This document shows, in pieces, positions 37,127-48,654 of a DNA stretch of 64,000 nt. This DNA is from Micromonospora echinofusca (GTDB lineage Bacteria; Actinomycetota; Actinomycetes; Mycobacteriales; Micromonosporaceae): contig NZ_LT607733.1 of NCBI RefSeq assembly GCF_900091445.1, forward strand, positions 6,926,001 to 6,990,000, given 5' to 3'. How positions within the stretch are numbered: the stretch's first letter is position 1; the number at the start of each line of letters is the position of its first letter. Position numbers and translations under genes: made by a program. A model generated the notes under the pieces. That model was not told the origin of the DNA. It searched no databases and saw only the letters and a program-made list of their open reading frames with translations.

Positions 37127-38818
37127 GTGGTGAGCAAGCGCTTCACCGCCGGTGCCGTCGCGACCGCGACAGCACTGGCACTCGCGGTGACGGGCATGAG
37201 CGTGCCGGCCAGTGCCGTGCCGGCCAGTGCCCGTACCTTCACCGTCGTCGCCGAGGACGGTGTCTCCGCGGACGCGGCCATCGCCGCCATCCGGTCGGCC
37301 GGCGGCACGGTGGTCTCCCGGTCCGACGAGGTCGGCATGTTCCGGGTCACCAGCGACCGGACGGACTTCGCCGCGAAGGCCACCGCCGCGTCGGCGCTGA
37401 TCGGCGCTACCGAGCAGAAGGCGATCGGCCGCAAGCCCAAGCTGGACCGGGTCGAGCAGGAGCACCTGCTGGCCGCCGCCGCGGCCAAGGGCGCCGGCGC
37501 CAAGCGTGGCAAGAAGATGGACCCGCTGGACGACAAGCTCTGGGGCCTGGAGATGATCCGGGCAGACCGGGCGCGCAAGGTCGAGCCGGGCGACCGCCGG
37601 GTCACGGTCGGCGTCCTGGACACCGGCGTCGACGCCAGCAACCCGGACATCGCGCCGAACTTCAACTGGGCGCTGTCCCGCAACTTCGCTCCCGACATCG
37701 TCGACGTCGACGGCGAGTGCGAGGTGGCGAGCTGCCTCGACCCGGTCGGCACCGACGACGGCGGGCACGGCACCCACGTGGCCGGCACGATCGGCGCCGC
37801 GGCCAACGGCTTCGGTCTCTCCGGCGTCGCCCCGAACGTCTCCCTGGTCGAGCTCAAGGGCGGCCAGGACTCCGGCTACTTCTTCCTGGAGCCGGTGGTC
37901 AACTCCCTGCTGCACGCCGGGAAGGTCGGCCTGGACGTGGTCAACATGTCCTTCTACGTCGACCCGTGGCTCTACAACTGCACCGCCAACCCGGCCGACT
38001 CCCCGGAGCACCAGGCCGAGCAGCGGGCCATCATCAAGGCCATGAAGCGGGCCCTGAACTTCGCCCACAACCGGGGCGTCACCCTGGTCGGCGCGCTGGG
38101 CAACAACCACGAGGACCTGGGTGCCCCGCGCACCGACGTGTCGAGCCCGGACTACGGCGACACCGCGCCCTACCCGCGCGAGATCGACAACGACAGCTGC
38201 TGGGACCTGCCCACCGAGGGCCCCAACGTGATCAGCGTGTCGGCGGTCGGGCCGTCGGGCAAGAAGTCGGACTTCTCGAACTACGGCACCGAGCAGACCG
38301 CCGTGGCGGCGCCCGGCGGCTGGTTCCGTGACGGCTTCGGCACGGACACCTACCGCACCGACGCCAACATGATCCTCTCGACGTACCCGAAGAAGGTGCT
38401 CCAGGAGGAGGGCTCGGTCGACGCCGACGGCAACATCGTCGCCGGGTTCGAGGAGACGGTCTTCAAGGCGTGCAAGGCCAACGGGGAGTGCGGGTACTAC
38501 ACCTACCTGCAGGGCACCTCGATGGCGGCCCCGCACGCCTCCGGCGTCGCCGCGCTGATCGTCAGCAAGCACGGCAAGAAGGACGGCCGGGGTGGCTACG
38601 GGATGGCACCGAAGCTGGTGGAGCAGCACCTTTACCGGACGGCGGCCGAGCACGCCTGCCCGGAGCCGCGCCTGCAGTCGTACGCCAACGAGGGCCGGGA
38701 CGCCGAGTTCGACGCCTACTGCGCCGGAGGGCTGAACTTCAACGGCTTCTACGGCTACGGCATCGTCGACGCGTACGCGGCGGTGAAGACCCCGCTCAAG
38801 CCCAACGCCCGCCCGTAA
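37127..38818 (+). CDS. Secreted S8 family serine protease (subtilase)
   Basis: 563 residues. The signal peptide (RFTAGAVATATALALAVTG, cleavage near ASA) is followed by an inhibitor-like prodomain (about 35-125) and the peptidase S8 domain. The catalytic triad is Asp165 (VGVLDTGVDA), His214 (GGHGTHVAGT) and Ser465 (QGTSMAAPHASG). The oxyanion Asn is plausible in LVGALGNNHED. The start is GTG 37127, next to a second GTG at 37130; GAGAGGA precedes both. Cys residues (ECEVASC, CKANGEC, CPEPRL, YCAGG) suggest disulfides. It is an extracellular endopeptidase with a housekeeping or nutrient role. A hairpin terminator follows. Confidence 0.93.
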   Translation: MVSKRFTAGAVATATALALAVTGMSVPASAVPASARTFTVVAEDGVSADAAIAAIRSAGGTVVSRSDEVGMFRVTSDRTDFAAKATAASALIGATEQKAIGRKPKLDRVEQEHLLAAAAAKGAGAKRGKKMDPLDDKLWGLEMIRADRARKVEPGDRRVTVGVLDTGVDASNPDIAPNFNWALSRNFAPDIVDVDGECEVASCLDPVGTDDGGHGTHVAGTIGAAANGFGLSGVAPNVSLVELKGGQDSGYFFLEPVVNSLLHAGKVGLDVVNMSFYVDPWLYNCTANPADSPEHQAEQRAIIKAMKRALNFAHNRGVTLVGALGNNHEDLGAPRTDVSSPDYGDTAPYPREIDNDSCWDLPTEGPNVISVSAVGPSGKKSDFSNYGTEQTAVAAPGGWFRDGFGTDTYRTDANMILSTYPKKVLQEEGSVDADGNIVAGFEETVFKACKANGECGYYTYLQGTSMAAPHASGVAALIVSKHGKKDGRGGYGMAPKLVEQHLYRTAAEHACPEPRLQSYANEGRDAEFDAYCAGGLNFNGFYGYGIVDAYAAVKTPLKPNARP

Positions 38819-38833
38819 CGACGCACCACCAGT

Positions 38834-38861
38834 GGGGCCCGGCCGACTTCGGCCGGGCCCC
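38834..38861 (+). terminator. Hairpin terminator after the subtilase gene
   Basis: A 12-bp perfect inverted repeat (38834-38845 with 38850-38861) with a 4-nt loop lies 15 bp after the stop codon. Confidence 0.8.
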
Positions 38862-38913
38862 TCGCACGTCCGGCGGCGGGCGGTCGATCCGGCGCCCGGC
38901 GCAGGTGCCCCGG

Positions 38914-40065
38914 TCACGGGCGCCAGCCCCGGGCGCCGAGTGCGGCGCGAGCCTCGCGCAGGACACCCGGGAAGTCGTGGCGCAGCCGCCTGCCGGTGAC
39001 CGGCAGTACGAGCCAGCCGGCGCCGACCAGCCGGGCGATCCGGTCGAGGTGCCCGCCGTCGGCCTCGGCGTGCCGCCCGTCCTGGGCGACGGCGACGCGG
39101 TACGCCGACCACGCCAGGTCGGCGTGCACGACCAGCCCGGCGGCGACCCGGACCGGGTGCCGGACGGCGGGGCGTGGCAGCCCGGCCAGCACCAGCCGGA
39201 CCCGCAGCTCGGACTCGGCCGGCGACCGGGCGCCCGGATCCGCCAGGCCGAACACCCAGCGGGCCCGGCGGCCGCCGGGCCGGTCGGCGTTGCGGGCGGC
39301 GACGTCGGCGAGGGCGGCACGGCTGGTCAGCCCCTGCCGTAGCAGCGAGTCGACGATGCCGACCGCGCGCAGCGGCTCCAACCAGACCGCCGTCTCCCAC
39401 GCCGCAGACGTCGGATCGGTGCTGACCGGCACGCCGGCGGTGCGCAGATCCGCCACCCTCAGGCCGGCCGGAACCGGCCGGACCGCGATGCCCCGGCCGT
39501 CGGCCGGCGCGCGCAGCGCCGTGCGCAGGCCGCCGCCCGGCGGTACGACAGCGACCTCCCCGCCACCGGCGGGCACGGGTACCGCCGTGTCCCGGCCGCC
39601 GGCGGGTGCGCAGACCGCCGGGTCCCAGCCGGCGGTCGCGGGGGCCGCCGTGCCCCCGCCCTCGGCCGGCGTGCGGAGCGTCGGGTGCGGACCGCCACCC
39701 GCCCCTGCGGGCTGCCGGTGCGGGCCCGTGGAGTGCACGCGCAGGCCCCGTTGCGGGCCGAGCCGCATCGCCCTCGGGACGAGGACGTGCACGTCGTCGA
39801 CGAACGAGGCGGCGTGCTCGACACCGTGCAGGTAGGCCGCCGAGGGGCCGGCGACGACCGCCTCGGGCGGCAACCGCAGGGCCGCGGCACGGCAGGCCAG
39901 GGCGTGGTCCCGGTCCAGCCGGGCGTCGGCGTAGACGTCGTGGCGCAGGCGCAGCCAGGCGGAGCTGCGCAGCTGGTGCTCGGTGACCAGGCCCTGTCGG
40001 ATCGCGTCCGAGCCGCGGAAGACCTGCCAGGCCAGGACGCCTGGTCGATGCGGTGGAGGTGGCAT
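38914..40065 (-). CDS. AbiEi-like/DUF559-like two-domain protein
   Basis: 383 residues from ATG 40065; an upstream start at 40155 would add a basic, non-conserved tail. The N-terminal part ([49 protein letters not shown]) resembles the AbiEi antitoxin-type winged-helix domain. The C-terminal part ([56 protein letters not shown]) matches the DUF559/Vsr-like endonuclease fold. The usual acidic Glu-x-Asp-Gly core appears as Ala-Gln-Asp-Gly, so nuclease activity may be lost. About residues 115-200 form a low-complexity, repeat-derived insert. The ribosome-binding site is weak. The function is unknown. Confidence 0.7.
   Translation of the reverse strand: MPPPPHRPGVLAWQVFRGSDAIRQGLVTEHQLRSSAWLRLRHDVYADARLDRDHALACRAAALRLPPEAVVAGPSAAYLHGVEHAASFVDDVHVLVPRAMRLGPQRGLRVHSTGPHRQPAGAGGGPHPTLRTPAEGGGTAAPATAGWDPAVCAPAGGRDTAVPVPAGGGEVAVVPPGGGLRTALRAPADGRGIAVRPVPAGLRVADLRTAGVPVSTDPTSAAWETAVWLEPLRAVGIVDSLLRQGLTSRAALADVAARNADRPGGRRARWVFGLADPGARSPAESELRVRLVLAGLPRPAVRHPVRVAAGLVVHADLAWSAYRVAVAQDGRHAEADGGHLDRIARLVGAGWLVLPVTGRRLRHDFPGVLREARAALGARGWRP
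39470..39720. repeat. Degenerate 33-bp tandem repeat in the AbiEi-like gene
   Basis: About six or seven units of 30-36 bp, most of them 33 bp, encode an 11-residue pattern of the form x-x-A-V-x-x-P-A-G-G-x (for example [11 protein letters not shown] and [11 protein letters not shown]). The units keep frame and sit between the two domains. Confidence 0.65.
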
Positions 40066-40240
40066 GCGGCCAGCGTGCCCGCCGCCCGAGGCCGCCCGAC
40101 ACCCCTGTGGACGACCGGGGTCGCACGGGGACCGTCGCCTGTGGACAACCGACACGACGGCCGCCGGATGTGCTAGAGGATCGTCACTCGGGAGGCGGAG
40201 GACGTCCCCCTCAGGCGAGCGGGGTGAAGGACCGGGCGGC

Positions 40241-40888
40241 TCAGGAGAGGGCGGCGGCGATGGCGGTGGCCGCGGCGAGGACCTGCGCGCCGACCACCTC
40301 GGCGTCGAGTTGGGCCAGCGCCACCACCCCGACGCTCGCCTCCAGGCCCGGCACGCCGAGCACCGGGGCGGCCACGCCGTACGCCCCGGGTTGGAGTTCC
40401 CCGGCGGTACTCACCGGACCGGCGGCGCCCGCCCGGCCGGCGAGGATGGCCCGTCCCGCAGCCCCGCGCTCCAGCGGGTGCCGCGCCCCCGTCCGGTACG
40501 CGACGTGGAACGACGTCCAGCTCGGCTCGACCACGGCCAGCGCGACCCCCTCGCCGCCCTCGACCACGGTCAGGTGGGCGGTCGCGCCGGCCTGCTCCGC
40601 GAGGCGGCGCAACGCGGGCAGCGCCCCCTCGGCGAGCAGCGGCTGGGCCCGTCGCGCCAGGTGCAGCACCCCGGCGCCGAGGCGCAGCCGGCCCTCGCCG
40701 TCGCGGCGCAGCATCCCGTGCGCGGCGAGCGCGCCGACCAGCCGGTACACCGCCGCCCGGCCGACGCCCAACCGGTTCGCCGCCTCGGTGACGGTGAGCC
40801 CGCCCGGCGCGTCGGCGACCAGGTGCAGCAGCCGCAGCCCCCGGTCCAGCGTCTGCGCCGTCTCCCCGCCCCGCGCCGTCGTCTCCAC
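40241..40888 (-). CDS. IclR family transcriptional regulator
   Basis: 215 residues. An N-terminal winged helix ([45 protein letters not shown]) and a C-terminal GAF-like effector domain ([42 protein letters not shown]) are visible. The effector domain is shorter than the family norm of about 170 residues. It is divergent from cysS. IclR proteins often control aromatic catabolism, but the target here is not evident. Confidence 0.9.
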   Translation of the reverse strand: METTARGGETAQTLDRGLRLLHLVADAPGGLTVTEAANRLGVGRAAVYRLVGALAAHGMLRRDGEGRLRLGAGVLHLARRAQPLLAEGALPALRRLAEQAGATAHLTVVEGGEGVALAVVEPSWTSFHVAYRTGARHPLERGAAGRAILAGRAGAAGPVSTAGELQPGAYGVAAPVLGVPGLEASVGVVALAQLDAEVVGAQVLAAATAIAAALS

Positions 40889-40952
40889 GACCAGCAGCGT
40901 ACGACCCGGCTCCGGACAACCCCGGAACGCGTGGGACGGCTACCCTTGTACG

Positions 40953-42367
<1,415 letters not shown>

Positions 42368-42368
<1 letters not shown>

Positions 42369-43501
42369 TGGCCGGCAACTCGCAGCGCCGTGGCCGGCGT
42401 CTGACGCCGAAGGCGGGAGCCCCCAAGGGCTCCGGTGGCAAGAACAAGGACTCCCTCGCCGGGCGGGGCAGGACTCTGCCCGCCGACGAGCGACCCTGGC
42501 ACAAGGCATATTCGGGCACCGAGAAGCTGCCCCAGCGCACCGCCTGGAAGCAGGACAAGGAGCGCCGGGCGGCGGCCGAGGAGGGCCGCGCTCCCAAGAT
42601 CGGTCAGCCCGGCAGCAAGGACACCACCTGGGGCAAGGGCGGTGGCCGGGGCGTACCGACCACGGGCGGGCGCGGCACGGGCGGCCGGGGCGCCAGGCCG
42701 GCCGGTCGCGGCGGTCCCCGGGTCGCCCCGGGCCGCAAGTCCAACCCGTCGAAGGACACCCCGGAGCTGCTGGTGGGGCGCAACCCGGTGCTGGAGGCGC
42801 TGCGCGCCCTGGTGCCGGCGACCGCGCTCTACACCGCCCAGGGCATCGACGTCGACGACCGGGTCAACGAGATCATCCGGACGGCCGCCGACCGGGGCAT
42901 CGCCAACCTGGAGATCAGCCGGGCCGAGCTGGACAGGATGACGGGCGGCGTGCTGCACCAGGGCGTCGGTCTCCAGGTGCCGCCGTTCGCGTACGAGCCC
43001 TTCGAGGACCTCGTCGCGGCGGCGCTGGAGCAGGCCGCCCCGCTGCTGGTGGCGCTGGACGGGGTGACCGACCCGCGCAACCTCGGCGCCGTGATCCGCT
43101 CCGCCGCCGCCTTCGGCGCGCAGGGCGTCTTCGTACCGGAGCGGCGGGCCGCCGGGATCACCGCGACCGCCTGGCGCACCAGCGCCGGCGCGGCGGCGCG
43201 GGTGCCGGTCGCCCAGGTGACCAACCTGACCCGGTCGCTGAAGGCCTGCCAGGACGCCGGCTTCATGGTGGTGGGCCTGGACGCCGACGGCGAGACGGAC
43301 CTCTACGACCTGGAGGCCGCCGTCGGCCCGCTGGTCGTGGTGGTCGGCTCCGAGGGCCGAGGGCTCTCCCGGCTGGTCGGCGAGACCTGTGACCTCACGG
43401 TGAGCATCCCGATGGTCTCCGAGGTCGAGTCGCTCAACGCCAGCGTCGCGGCCGCCGTCACCCTCGCCGAGGTGGCGCGCCGCCGGGCCGCCGAGGGCTG
43501 A
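42368..43501 (+). CDS. rlmB: 23S rRNA (guanosine-2'-O-)-methyltransferase (RlmB/TrmH, SPOUT)
   Basis: 377 residues. A long basic, Gly/Arg/Lys-rich N-terminal extension (about 1-130) precedes the substrate-binding domain ([23 protein letters not shown]) and the SPOUT methyltransferase domain. The latter has [49 protein letters not shown] and [18 protein letters not shown], the knot with the SAM site. It modifies a G in 23S rRNA domain V. It is coupled to cysS. A role in thiopeptide self-resistance was considered and judged unlikely. Confidence 0.93.
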
Positions 43502-43513
43502 TCCCGCGGACAC

Positions 43514-43552
43514 GGAAAGGGGCGGTCCGCCGTTGGCGGGCCGCCCCTTTCC
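43514..43552. terminator. Bidirectional terminator between rlmB and the ABC ATPase gene
   Basis: 18-nt arms (43514-43531 with 43535-43552) pair with one G-U and a 3-nt loop, flanked by A-rich and T-rich ends (GGAAAGG and CCTTTCC). It sits between convergent genes. Confidence 0.85.
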
Positions 43553-43561
43553 CGTCGTACG

Positions 43562-44653
<1,092 letters not shown>

Positions 44654-44984
44654 GGTGGGGTGCTTCCTTTCACCGGCAGGAACGTGCCGGACGATCCGAG
44701 TGAAGGAGCGGCCGGCACGGGACGCGCCGGCCCACGGGCAGCCTCTCGATGATCGAGATGTCGTCCGTGTCACTGCACGGTAAACGGCTTTTCGTCACCT
44801 GCCAAGGTGGGGCGCACGGGATGGGACGGGCCGCATAGACATTCCGGTCACTCGGGCACGGGCGGACATCAATCGACCGTCGATGCCGGTACGCCGCAGC
44901 GCGTGAGTGACGTTTCCCGTGGTCGGGAGGCCTGCCGAGGCGGAAATCCGGACGTCAGTCGCTATGCTGACGTCGGCACCACAC
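44654..44984. other. Intergenic region with dyad upstream of tRNA-Thr
   Basis: 331 bp between the ABC ATPase start and the tRNA gene, without a credible gene. GACGTCAG (44951-44958) and CTGACGTC (44967-44974) are exact inverted repeats ending ten bases before the tRNA. TATGCT (44963-44968) between or within them could be the tRNA promoter -10. Confidence 0.5.
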
Positions 44985-45061
44985 GCCCCTGTAGCTCAGC
45001 TGGCCAGAGCACTCGCCTTGTAAGCGAGATGTCGCCGGTTCGATCCCGGCCGGGGGCTCCA
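44985..45061 (+). tRNA. tRNA-Thr(TGT), integration target
   Basis: 77 nt including an encoded CCA. The acceptor stem is GCCCCTG with CGGGGGC (one U-G). The anticodon stem CTCGC/GCGAG surrounds the loop CTTGTAA with anticodon TGT at 45019-45021. The T arm GCCGG/CCGGC surrounds TTCGATC. Bases 44985-45016 are chromosomal; from 45017 on, the sequence is shared with the integrated element and is repeated at 58152. The tRNA is therefore rebuilt by the element and should be functional. Confidence 0.96.
45017..45061 (+). other. Left attachment site (att core), copy 1
   Basis: 45 bp from the anticodon loop to the CCA end of tRNA-Thr, exactly repeated at 58152-58196. The bases just before differ between the two sites (ACTCGC at 45011-45016 against CCCAGA at 58146-58151), which fixes the left edge of the repeat. 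The 3' extent of the minimal core cannot be defined because the whole element unit repeats. Confidence 0.92.
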
Positions 45062-45107
45062 ATTCCATCAGGCGTTCTGCGACGGGCGCTGGCGCGAGCC
45101 GCCCGGT

Positions 45108-45129
45108 TGACAGCAACGCTGACAGCAAC
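45108..45129. promoter_or_regulatory. Arm-type paired repeats at the left end of the element
   Basis: TGACAGCAAC occurs at 45108-45117 and 45120-45129, a 12-bp period. The same pair is found near the right end at 58037-58058. Being close to both attachment sites and next to the integrase gene, they are probably arm-type binding sites of the integrase or excisionase. Confidence 0.7.
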
Positions 45130-45134
45130 CGGGG

Positions 45135-46376
45135 TCACGACAGCCGTCCGTCGAGCTTGCCGAGCGCCTGGCGCATCGCGTCGAGGTTGGCGTGAGCGTA
45201 GACCTTGAGCGTGACCTTGACGTCGGCGTGCCGGGCGATGGCCTGCACGACGTGCGGCGGGACGCCCAGCTCCATCAGCAGCGACACGACGGTGTGCCGC
45301 AGGTCGTGCAGACGAACACCGGGCAGGCCGGCGCCCTCCCGCAGTCGGGCGAACGAACGACTGAGGTTGGTGGGCTCCATCGGGGTGCCCCGTTCCGAGG
45401 GAAAGACGAGGTCGTGGTCTTCCCACACCTCGGCGAGCGTGGCCCGTTCGTTCTGCTGCCGTTCCTGATGTTCTAAGAGGGCGAGCCAGGTGACCTCGGG
45501 CAGAGGAAGCACCGCCTCCGAGTCTTCGGTCTTGGCGTCCAGGACGTGGAGCTTCCCGGCAACGCGCTGCACGGTCTGTTGAACGCGAAGCGTCCCTTCG
45601 TCCAGGTCAACATCCGACCAGCGAAGGCCGACTAGCTCACCGCGTCTAAGCCCCATCGTGGCGGCCACGACGTAGAGCGCGTGCAGGCGGTGACCAGCGG
45701 AGGCGGCGAGGATCTTACGCACCTGATCCACGGAAAGGCCCTTGCCGACCTTGTACCGGGGCGCGGGCACCCGGACCAGTTTGGCGACGTTGCGCGACAC
45801 CAACTCCTCCCGCATCGCGTGTTGGAGCGCGTTGCGGAGCACCGCGTGCACGAACTGGATCTGACGGGCGCTCGGGTAGCGCTGGCAGCACCGGCCGACC
45901 GAGCAGCACCGGCGGTCAGCCGGCCGGATCTTGTCGAGACCGTTGGTGCAGCAGAGGCACTTGCGGCGGAAATCGTCCATGAACGCCTTGACGTGTTGGA
46001 CCTGCAACCCATCGAGCCGTTTGGTGCCGAGGGCCGGGATCAGGTGCAGTCGTACGGCGCTTTCGTATCCGCGTGCCGTGGTTGGCTTCAGGTCGGTGAC
46101 GTACGCGGACAGCCAGTAGGGCAGATAGTCAGCGAGCTTCCAGGCCCGGTCCGGTACGGGGATGCCGCGTTGGGACTTGGCTTTCAGCTCGATGAGCTTG
46201 GCGTGAGCTTCTTCCCAGGTCGCCCCGTAGACGAACTTGCGTTTGCGGGTGCCGTCGGTGGTGAGGACGTACGCTCCGCCGACCCAGCGGCCGTCACTGG
46301 AGCGCTGGTAGATGGAGCCTTCGCCGTTGGGGTTGCGGCGGGCGGTGGGCTGGCGTGGCTTAGGTTGCTTGGGCAT
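45135..46376 (-). CDS. int: Tyrosine recombinase integrase of the AICE
   Basis: 413 residues from ATG 46376, which overlaps the stop of the excisionase gene (ATGA). An arm-binding N-terminus (RRNPNGEGSIYQRSSDGRW) and a SAM-like core-binding domain lead to the catalytic domain. Its first Arg is in MGLRRGELVGLRW, the Lys probably in VLDAKTEDSE, HxxR in RLHDLRHT, the His in IARHADVKVT and the nucleophile Tyr393 in KVYAHAN. A seven-Cys insertion (RRKCLCC ... RRCCSVGRCC) in the core-binding domain looks like a zinc knuckle. It mediates integration into the tRNA-Thr 3' end. The gene lies next to the attachment site, as expected. Confidence 0.95.
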   Translation of the reverse strand: MPKQPKPRQPTARRNPNGEGSIYQRSSDGRWVGGAYVLTTDGTRKRKFVYGATWEEAHAKLIELKAKSQRGIPVPDRAWKLADYLPYWLSAYVTDLKPTTARGYESAVRLHLIPALGTKRLDGLQVQHVKAFMDDFRRKCLCCTNGLDKIRPADRRCCSVGRCCQRYPSARQIQFVHAVLRNALQHAMREELVSRNVAKLVRVPAPRYKVGKGLSVDQVRKILAASAGHRLHALYVVAATMGLRRGELVGLRWSDVDLDEGTLRVQQTVQRVAGKLHVLDAKTEDSEAVLPLPEVTWLALLEHQERQQNERATLAEVWEDHDLVFPSERGTPMEPTNLSRSFARLREGAGLPGVRLHDLRHTVVSLLMELGVPPHVVQAIARHADVKVTLKVYAHANLDAMRQALGKLDGRLS

Positions 46377-46573
46377 CAGGCGGCTTCTTCCGTGAGTGTG
46401 GTGATGACCTCGTCGATGGCGGCGGCGGGGATGAGTCGACGGCTGCCGACCTTGAAAGAGCGAAGCCGGCCGGAGCGGATGAGCTCGTAGACGAGCGAGC
46501 GGCCGATGCCGAGCGCTCGGGCGGCTTCCTCGACGCGCAGCACGCGAGGAGTGATCAGAGTGGGCGAGTCCAA
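46376..46573 (-). CDS. xis: Excisionase (helix-turn-helix/MerR-like)
   Basis: 65 residues. LRVEEAARALGIGRSLVYELIRSGRLRSFKVGSRRLIPAAAIDEVI is the compact winged-helix excisionase domain of AICEs and actinophages. It binds near the attachment sites and shifts the integrase toward excision. The stop overlaps the integrase start, so the two are made together. Confidence 0.92.
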   Translation of the reverse strand: MDSPTLITPRVLRVEEAARALGIGRSLVYELIRSGRLRSFKVGSRRLIPAAAIDEVITTLTEEAA

Positions 46574-46606
46574 CGGTGGGCCTTCCTCGTGCGACGGGGA
46601 CCGGGG

Positions 46607-48385
46607 TCACGCTGCGGCGAGTGCCGCGTCAGCGGGTGTGGTGGCGAGTTCGTGGGCGAGTTCTTCGCGGCCGGTGGCTTGTCGTTCGCGGGCCATGGCG
46701 GCGGCGGTGTTGGCGAGGAGGGCGTCTCCGGTGGTGTGCCAGCCGACGCCAGCGAAGGTGAGGGTGCCGACGATGAGGGTGGTGTCGTCGTTGTGGTGCT
46801 CGTCGACGAGCTGCCGGCCGGGGTGCTCGTGGTCCTGGTCCTCGTGCCGGCGGAAGGCCACACGGGTGTCGCGCAGGAGTTGGAAGGTGACGGAGTAGCG
46901 GCGGGCTTTGGTGAGGAAGTGGCCGCCGAAGCCGAGCATGTGCGCCCAGCGGCGTAGCCGGGCATAAGGGTTGGCCGTGGCTGGTTTCGTCGATTCGGTG
47001 TCAAGGCTGGCTTGACGGTCGGCGACGCAGACGGGGCAGGCGGCGTAGCGGGTGTGGGTGCCGCAGTCGGGGCATTCCCAGGGCTGGACGAAGCCGGGCC
47101 GGGGCCGAGGGTCGCGGGGCCGGTTGAGCAGCGGCGTGGGGGTGCCGGTGGGTCGGCCGATGCGCCAGCAGGCGTCGATGAGGCGGGCGGTGTGGTCGCC
47201 GTCGGGGTCGGCGTAGTCGCCGATGGTGTCGGCGGTGAGCCTGACGGAGCGGTGCCCGGTTACCTCGGTGCTTTTGGTGGCGTACTTGGCAAGGTAGCCG
47301 GCGACCATGCTGTCGGTGACCTCACCGCCTCCGGTCAGGGTGATGGGGCGGATGTCGAGCTGCTCGCCCCAGGCGATCGGCCAGCCGTCGGGCCGGTCGG
47401 GGTGGCCGGGGGTGGCGAAGGCGACGTGTGCGGCGTGCCGGAGGGCGTCTTCCAGGTCGGCGACGGTGAACCCGGCCGGGGGCGGGATGACGGCGGTGGG
47501 GTCGGTGGGGTGGACGCCGTCGAGGCGCACCAGGGCGTGAAAGTGCACCGCTGCCCGTGCTTGGAACTCGGCGGCTTTCCCATGCGAGAGCCGGACGGGT
47601 GGGACGGTGCGGGTGTTGCCTCTGGCGGTGACGACCTCGACGCGGGGAATGCCCCGGCGACGCGCCAGCTTCGCCAGCCACCGTTCCGCGGCTTGCTTGG
47701 TCCGGTGCCACAGCTCACCGGAGTAGAGGTTCCAGACGACCTGGTGGTCATGGTCGTAGCAGTCCAGACAGAGCGGCTGGCCGAGCACGGTGTCGTCGGG
47801 TGCGTGGCGGGCCCAGCACACGGCGGGACGGCCGTGGGGGCAGTGGCCGGCGTCGCGGCGGGCGTGGCAGGGCTCGGGTCGGCAGTCGCAGCGTTTCCGG
47901 TTGCCGCAGGTGTGCCGCTTGACCGCGCGGGCGTGGACCGGCCCGAAGGAGGGGGCGGTGAAGGTGGCGAACACGGCCGGGTGCGTCGCGACGGTTTCGG
48001 GGACGCCCTTCCCGCCGACGAGGCCGGCGCGTAGGAGTTGGTAGGCGTCGCGTTGGTAAGTCTGCGCGCAGGACGGGCAGACGGTGGCGCGTCGGTTGCC
48101 GCAGGCGGTGTAGATGGCGGCGTCGGGCATGGTGTCGGTGTGCCGCTGGTCGAGCACGCGCCCGGTGCTTTGCTCGATGGTGAGGAGTTGGCCGGCGAGG
48201 CGGACGGGGCGGGTGCAGCCGGCGGCGGCGCGGACGTGCTCGATCCATCCGAAGTAGTCCGGCCGGGTGGCGCGGGCGAAGGCGGACCCAGCGGCGGTGT
48301 AGGCGTAGACGGGCGGGACGTCGGCGTTCGAGCCCACACCCCGGGCCATGGTGGTCCGGGGTGTGAGGTCCAGCGTCGACGCCAT
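46607..48385 (-). CDS. repSA: RepSA-like rolling-circle replication initiator
   Basis: 592 residues. Cys-rich N-terminal zinc-binding stretches (CPSCAQTYQRDAYQLLRAGLVGG, HTCGNRKRCDCRPEPC, CLDCYDHDHQVVWN) precede the HUH motif His281-Phe-His283 (AVHFHALVRLDG) and the active tyrosines Tyr364/Tyr368 in GYLAKYATKSTE. A C-terminal zinc ribbon (CPDCGTHTRYAACPVC) and TRA-type tail follow. It nicks the double-strand origin and starts rolling-circle replication of the excised circle. It shares one base with the upstream small gene (TGATG). The gene also contains one 17-bp GTCAAG-N5-CTTGAC palindrome (47000-47016). Confidence 0.92.
   Translation of the reverse strand: MASTLDLTPRTTMARGVGSNADVPPVYAYTAAGSAFARATRPDYFGWIEHVRAAAGCTRPVRLAGQLLTIEQSTGRVLDQRHTDTMPDAAIYTACGNRRATVCPSCAQTYQRDAYQLLRAGLVGGKGVPETVATHPAVFATFTAPSFGPVHARAVKRHTCGNRKRCDCRPEPCHARRDAGHCPHGRPAVCWARHAPDDTVLGQPLCLDCYDHDHQVVWNLYSGELWHRTKQAAERWLAKLARRRGIPRVEVVTARGNTRTVPPVRLSHGKAAEFQARAAVHFHALVRLDGVHPTDPTAVIPPPAGFTVADLEDALRHAAHVAFATPGHPDRPDGWPIAWGEQLDIRPITLTGGGEVTDSMVAGYLAKYATKSTEVTGHRSVRLTADTIGDYADPDGDHTARLIDACWRIGRPTGTPTPLLNRPRDPRPRPGFVQPWECPDCGTHTRYAACPVCVADRQASLDTESTKPATANPYARLRRWAHMLGFGGHFLTKARRYSVTFQLLRDTRVAFRRHEDQDHEHPGRQLVDEHHNDDTTLIVGTLTFAGVGWHTTGDALLANTAAAMARERQATGREELAHELATTPADAALAAA
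47000..47016. repeat. 17-bp palindrome GTCAAG-N5-CTTGAC, site 1 (inside repSA)
   Basis: A perfect 6-bp-arm palindrome with spacer GCTGG. The same arms with other 5-bp spacers recur at 50087 and 55349 in this copy. The GT...AC form is compatible with a GntR-family operator, and the element encodes a GntR protein. Confidence 0.7.
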
Positions 48386-48654
48386 CAGGCCGACACCTCA
48401 GGGGTGAGGGTGCGGGTGGTGATGGTGCGTTCGGTGACGATGACCCGGCAGGCGCCGCATTGGCGCGTGGCCGGCTCGTGCCGATGACACGGGATTTGGG
48501 TGGTGGTGTTGCCGCAGCGGATGGTGACCGGTGCGCGGCAGGGTCCGCCGGGGATGACGTCGACGAGGGTCCGGCGGATGTCGTACGGGTGCCCGTCAGG
48601 GTTGGCGGGGCAGGTGTGGATGGTCTGTTCGATGTCGACGAGGTGGATGGTCAT
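48385..48654 (-). CDS. Small Cys-rich AICE protein
   Basis: 89 residues with six cysteines and several histidines (HTCPANPDGH, GPCRAPVTIRCGN, IPCHRHE, RQCGACRVI), suggesting zinc binding. No known family is recognised. It lies between repSA and the DUF2637 gene in the same polycistronic run, overlapping both neighbours by a few bases, so it is probably co-translated with repSA. Confidence 0.75.
   Translation of the reverse strand: MTIHLVDIEQTIHTCPANPDGHPYDIRRTLVDVIPGGPCRAPVTIRCGNTTTQIPCHRHEPATRQCGACRVIVTERTITTRTLTPEVSA

Noticed and set aside
39470..39720. The 33-bp repeats as a regulatory array
   Set aside because: They keep the reading frame inside a gene and vary mainly at positions tolerated by the encoded low-complexity linker.
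47012..48034. A 340-codon plus-strand frame opposite repSA
   Set aside because: Gly/Val-rich shadow of repSA, which itself has clear HUH and zinc motifs.
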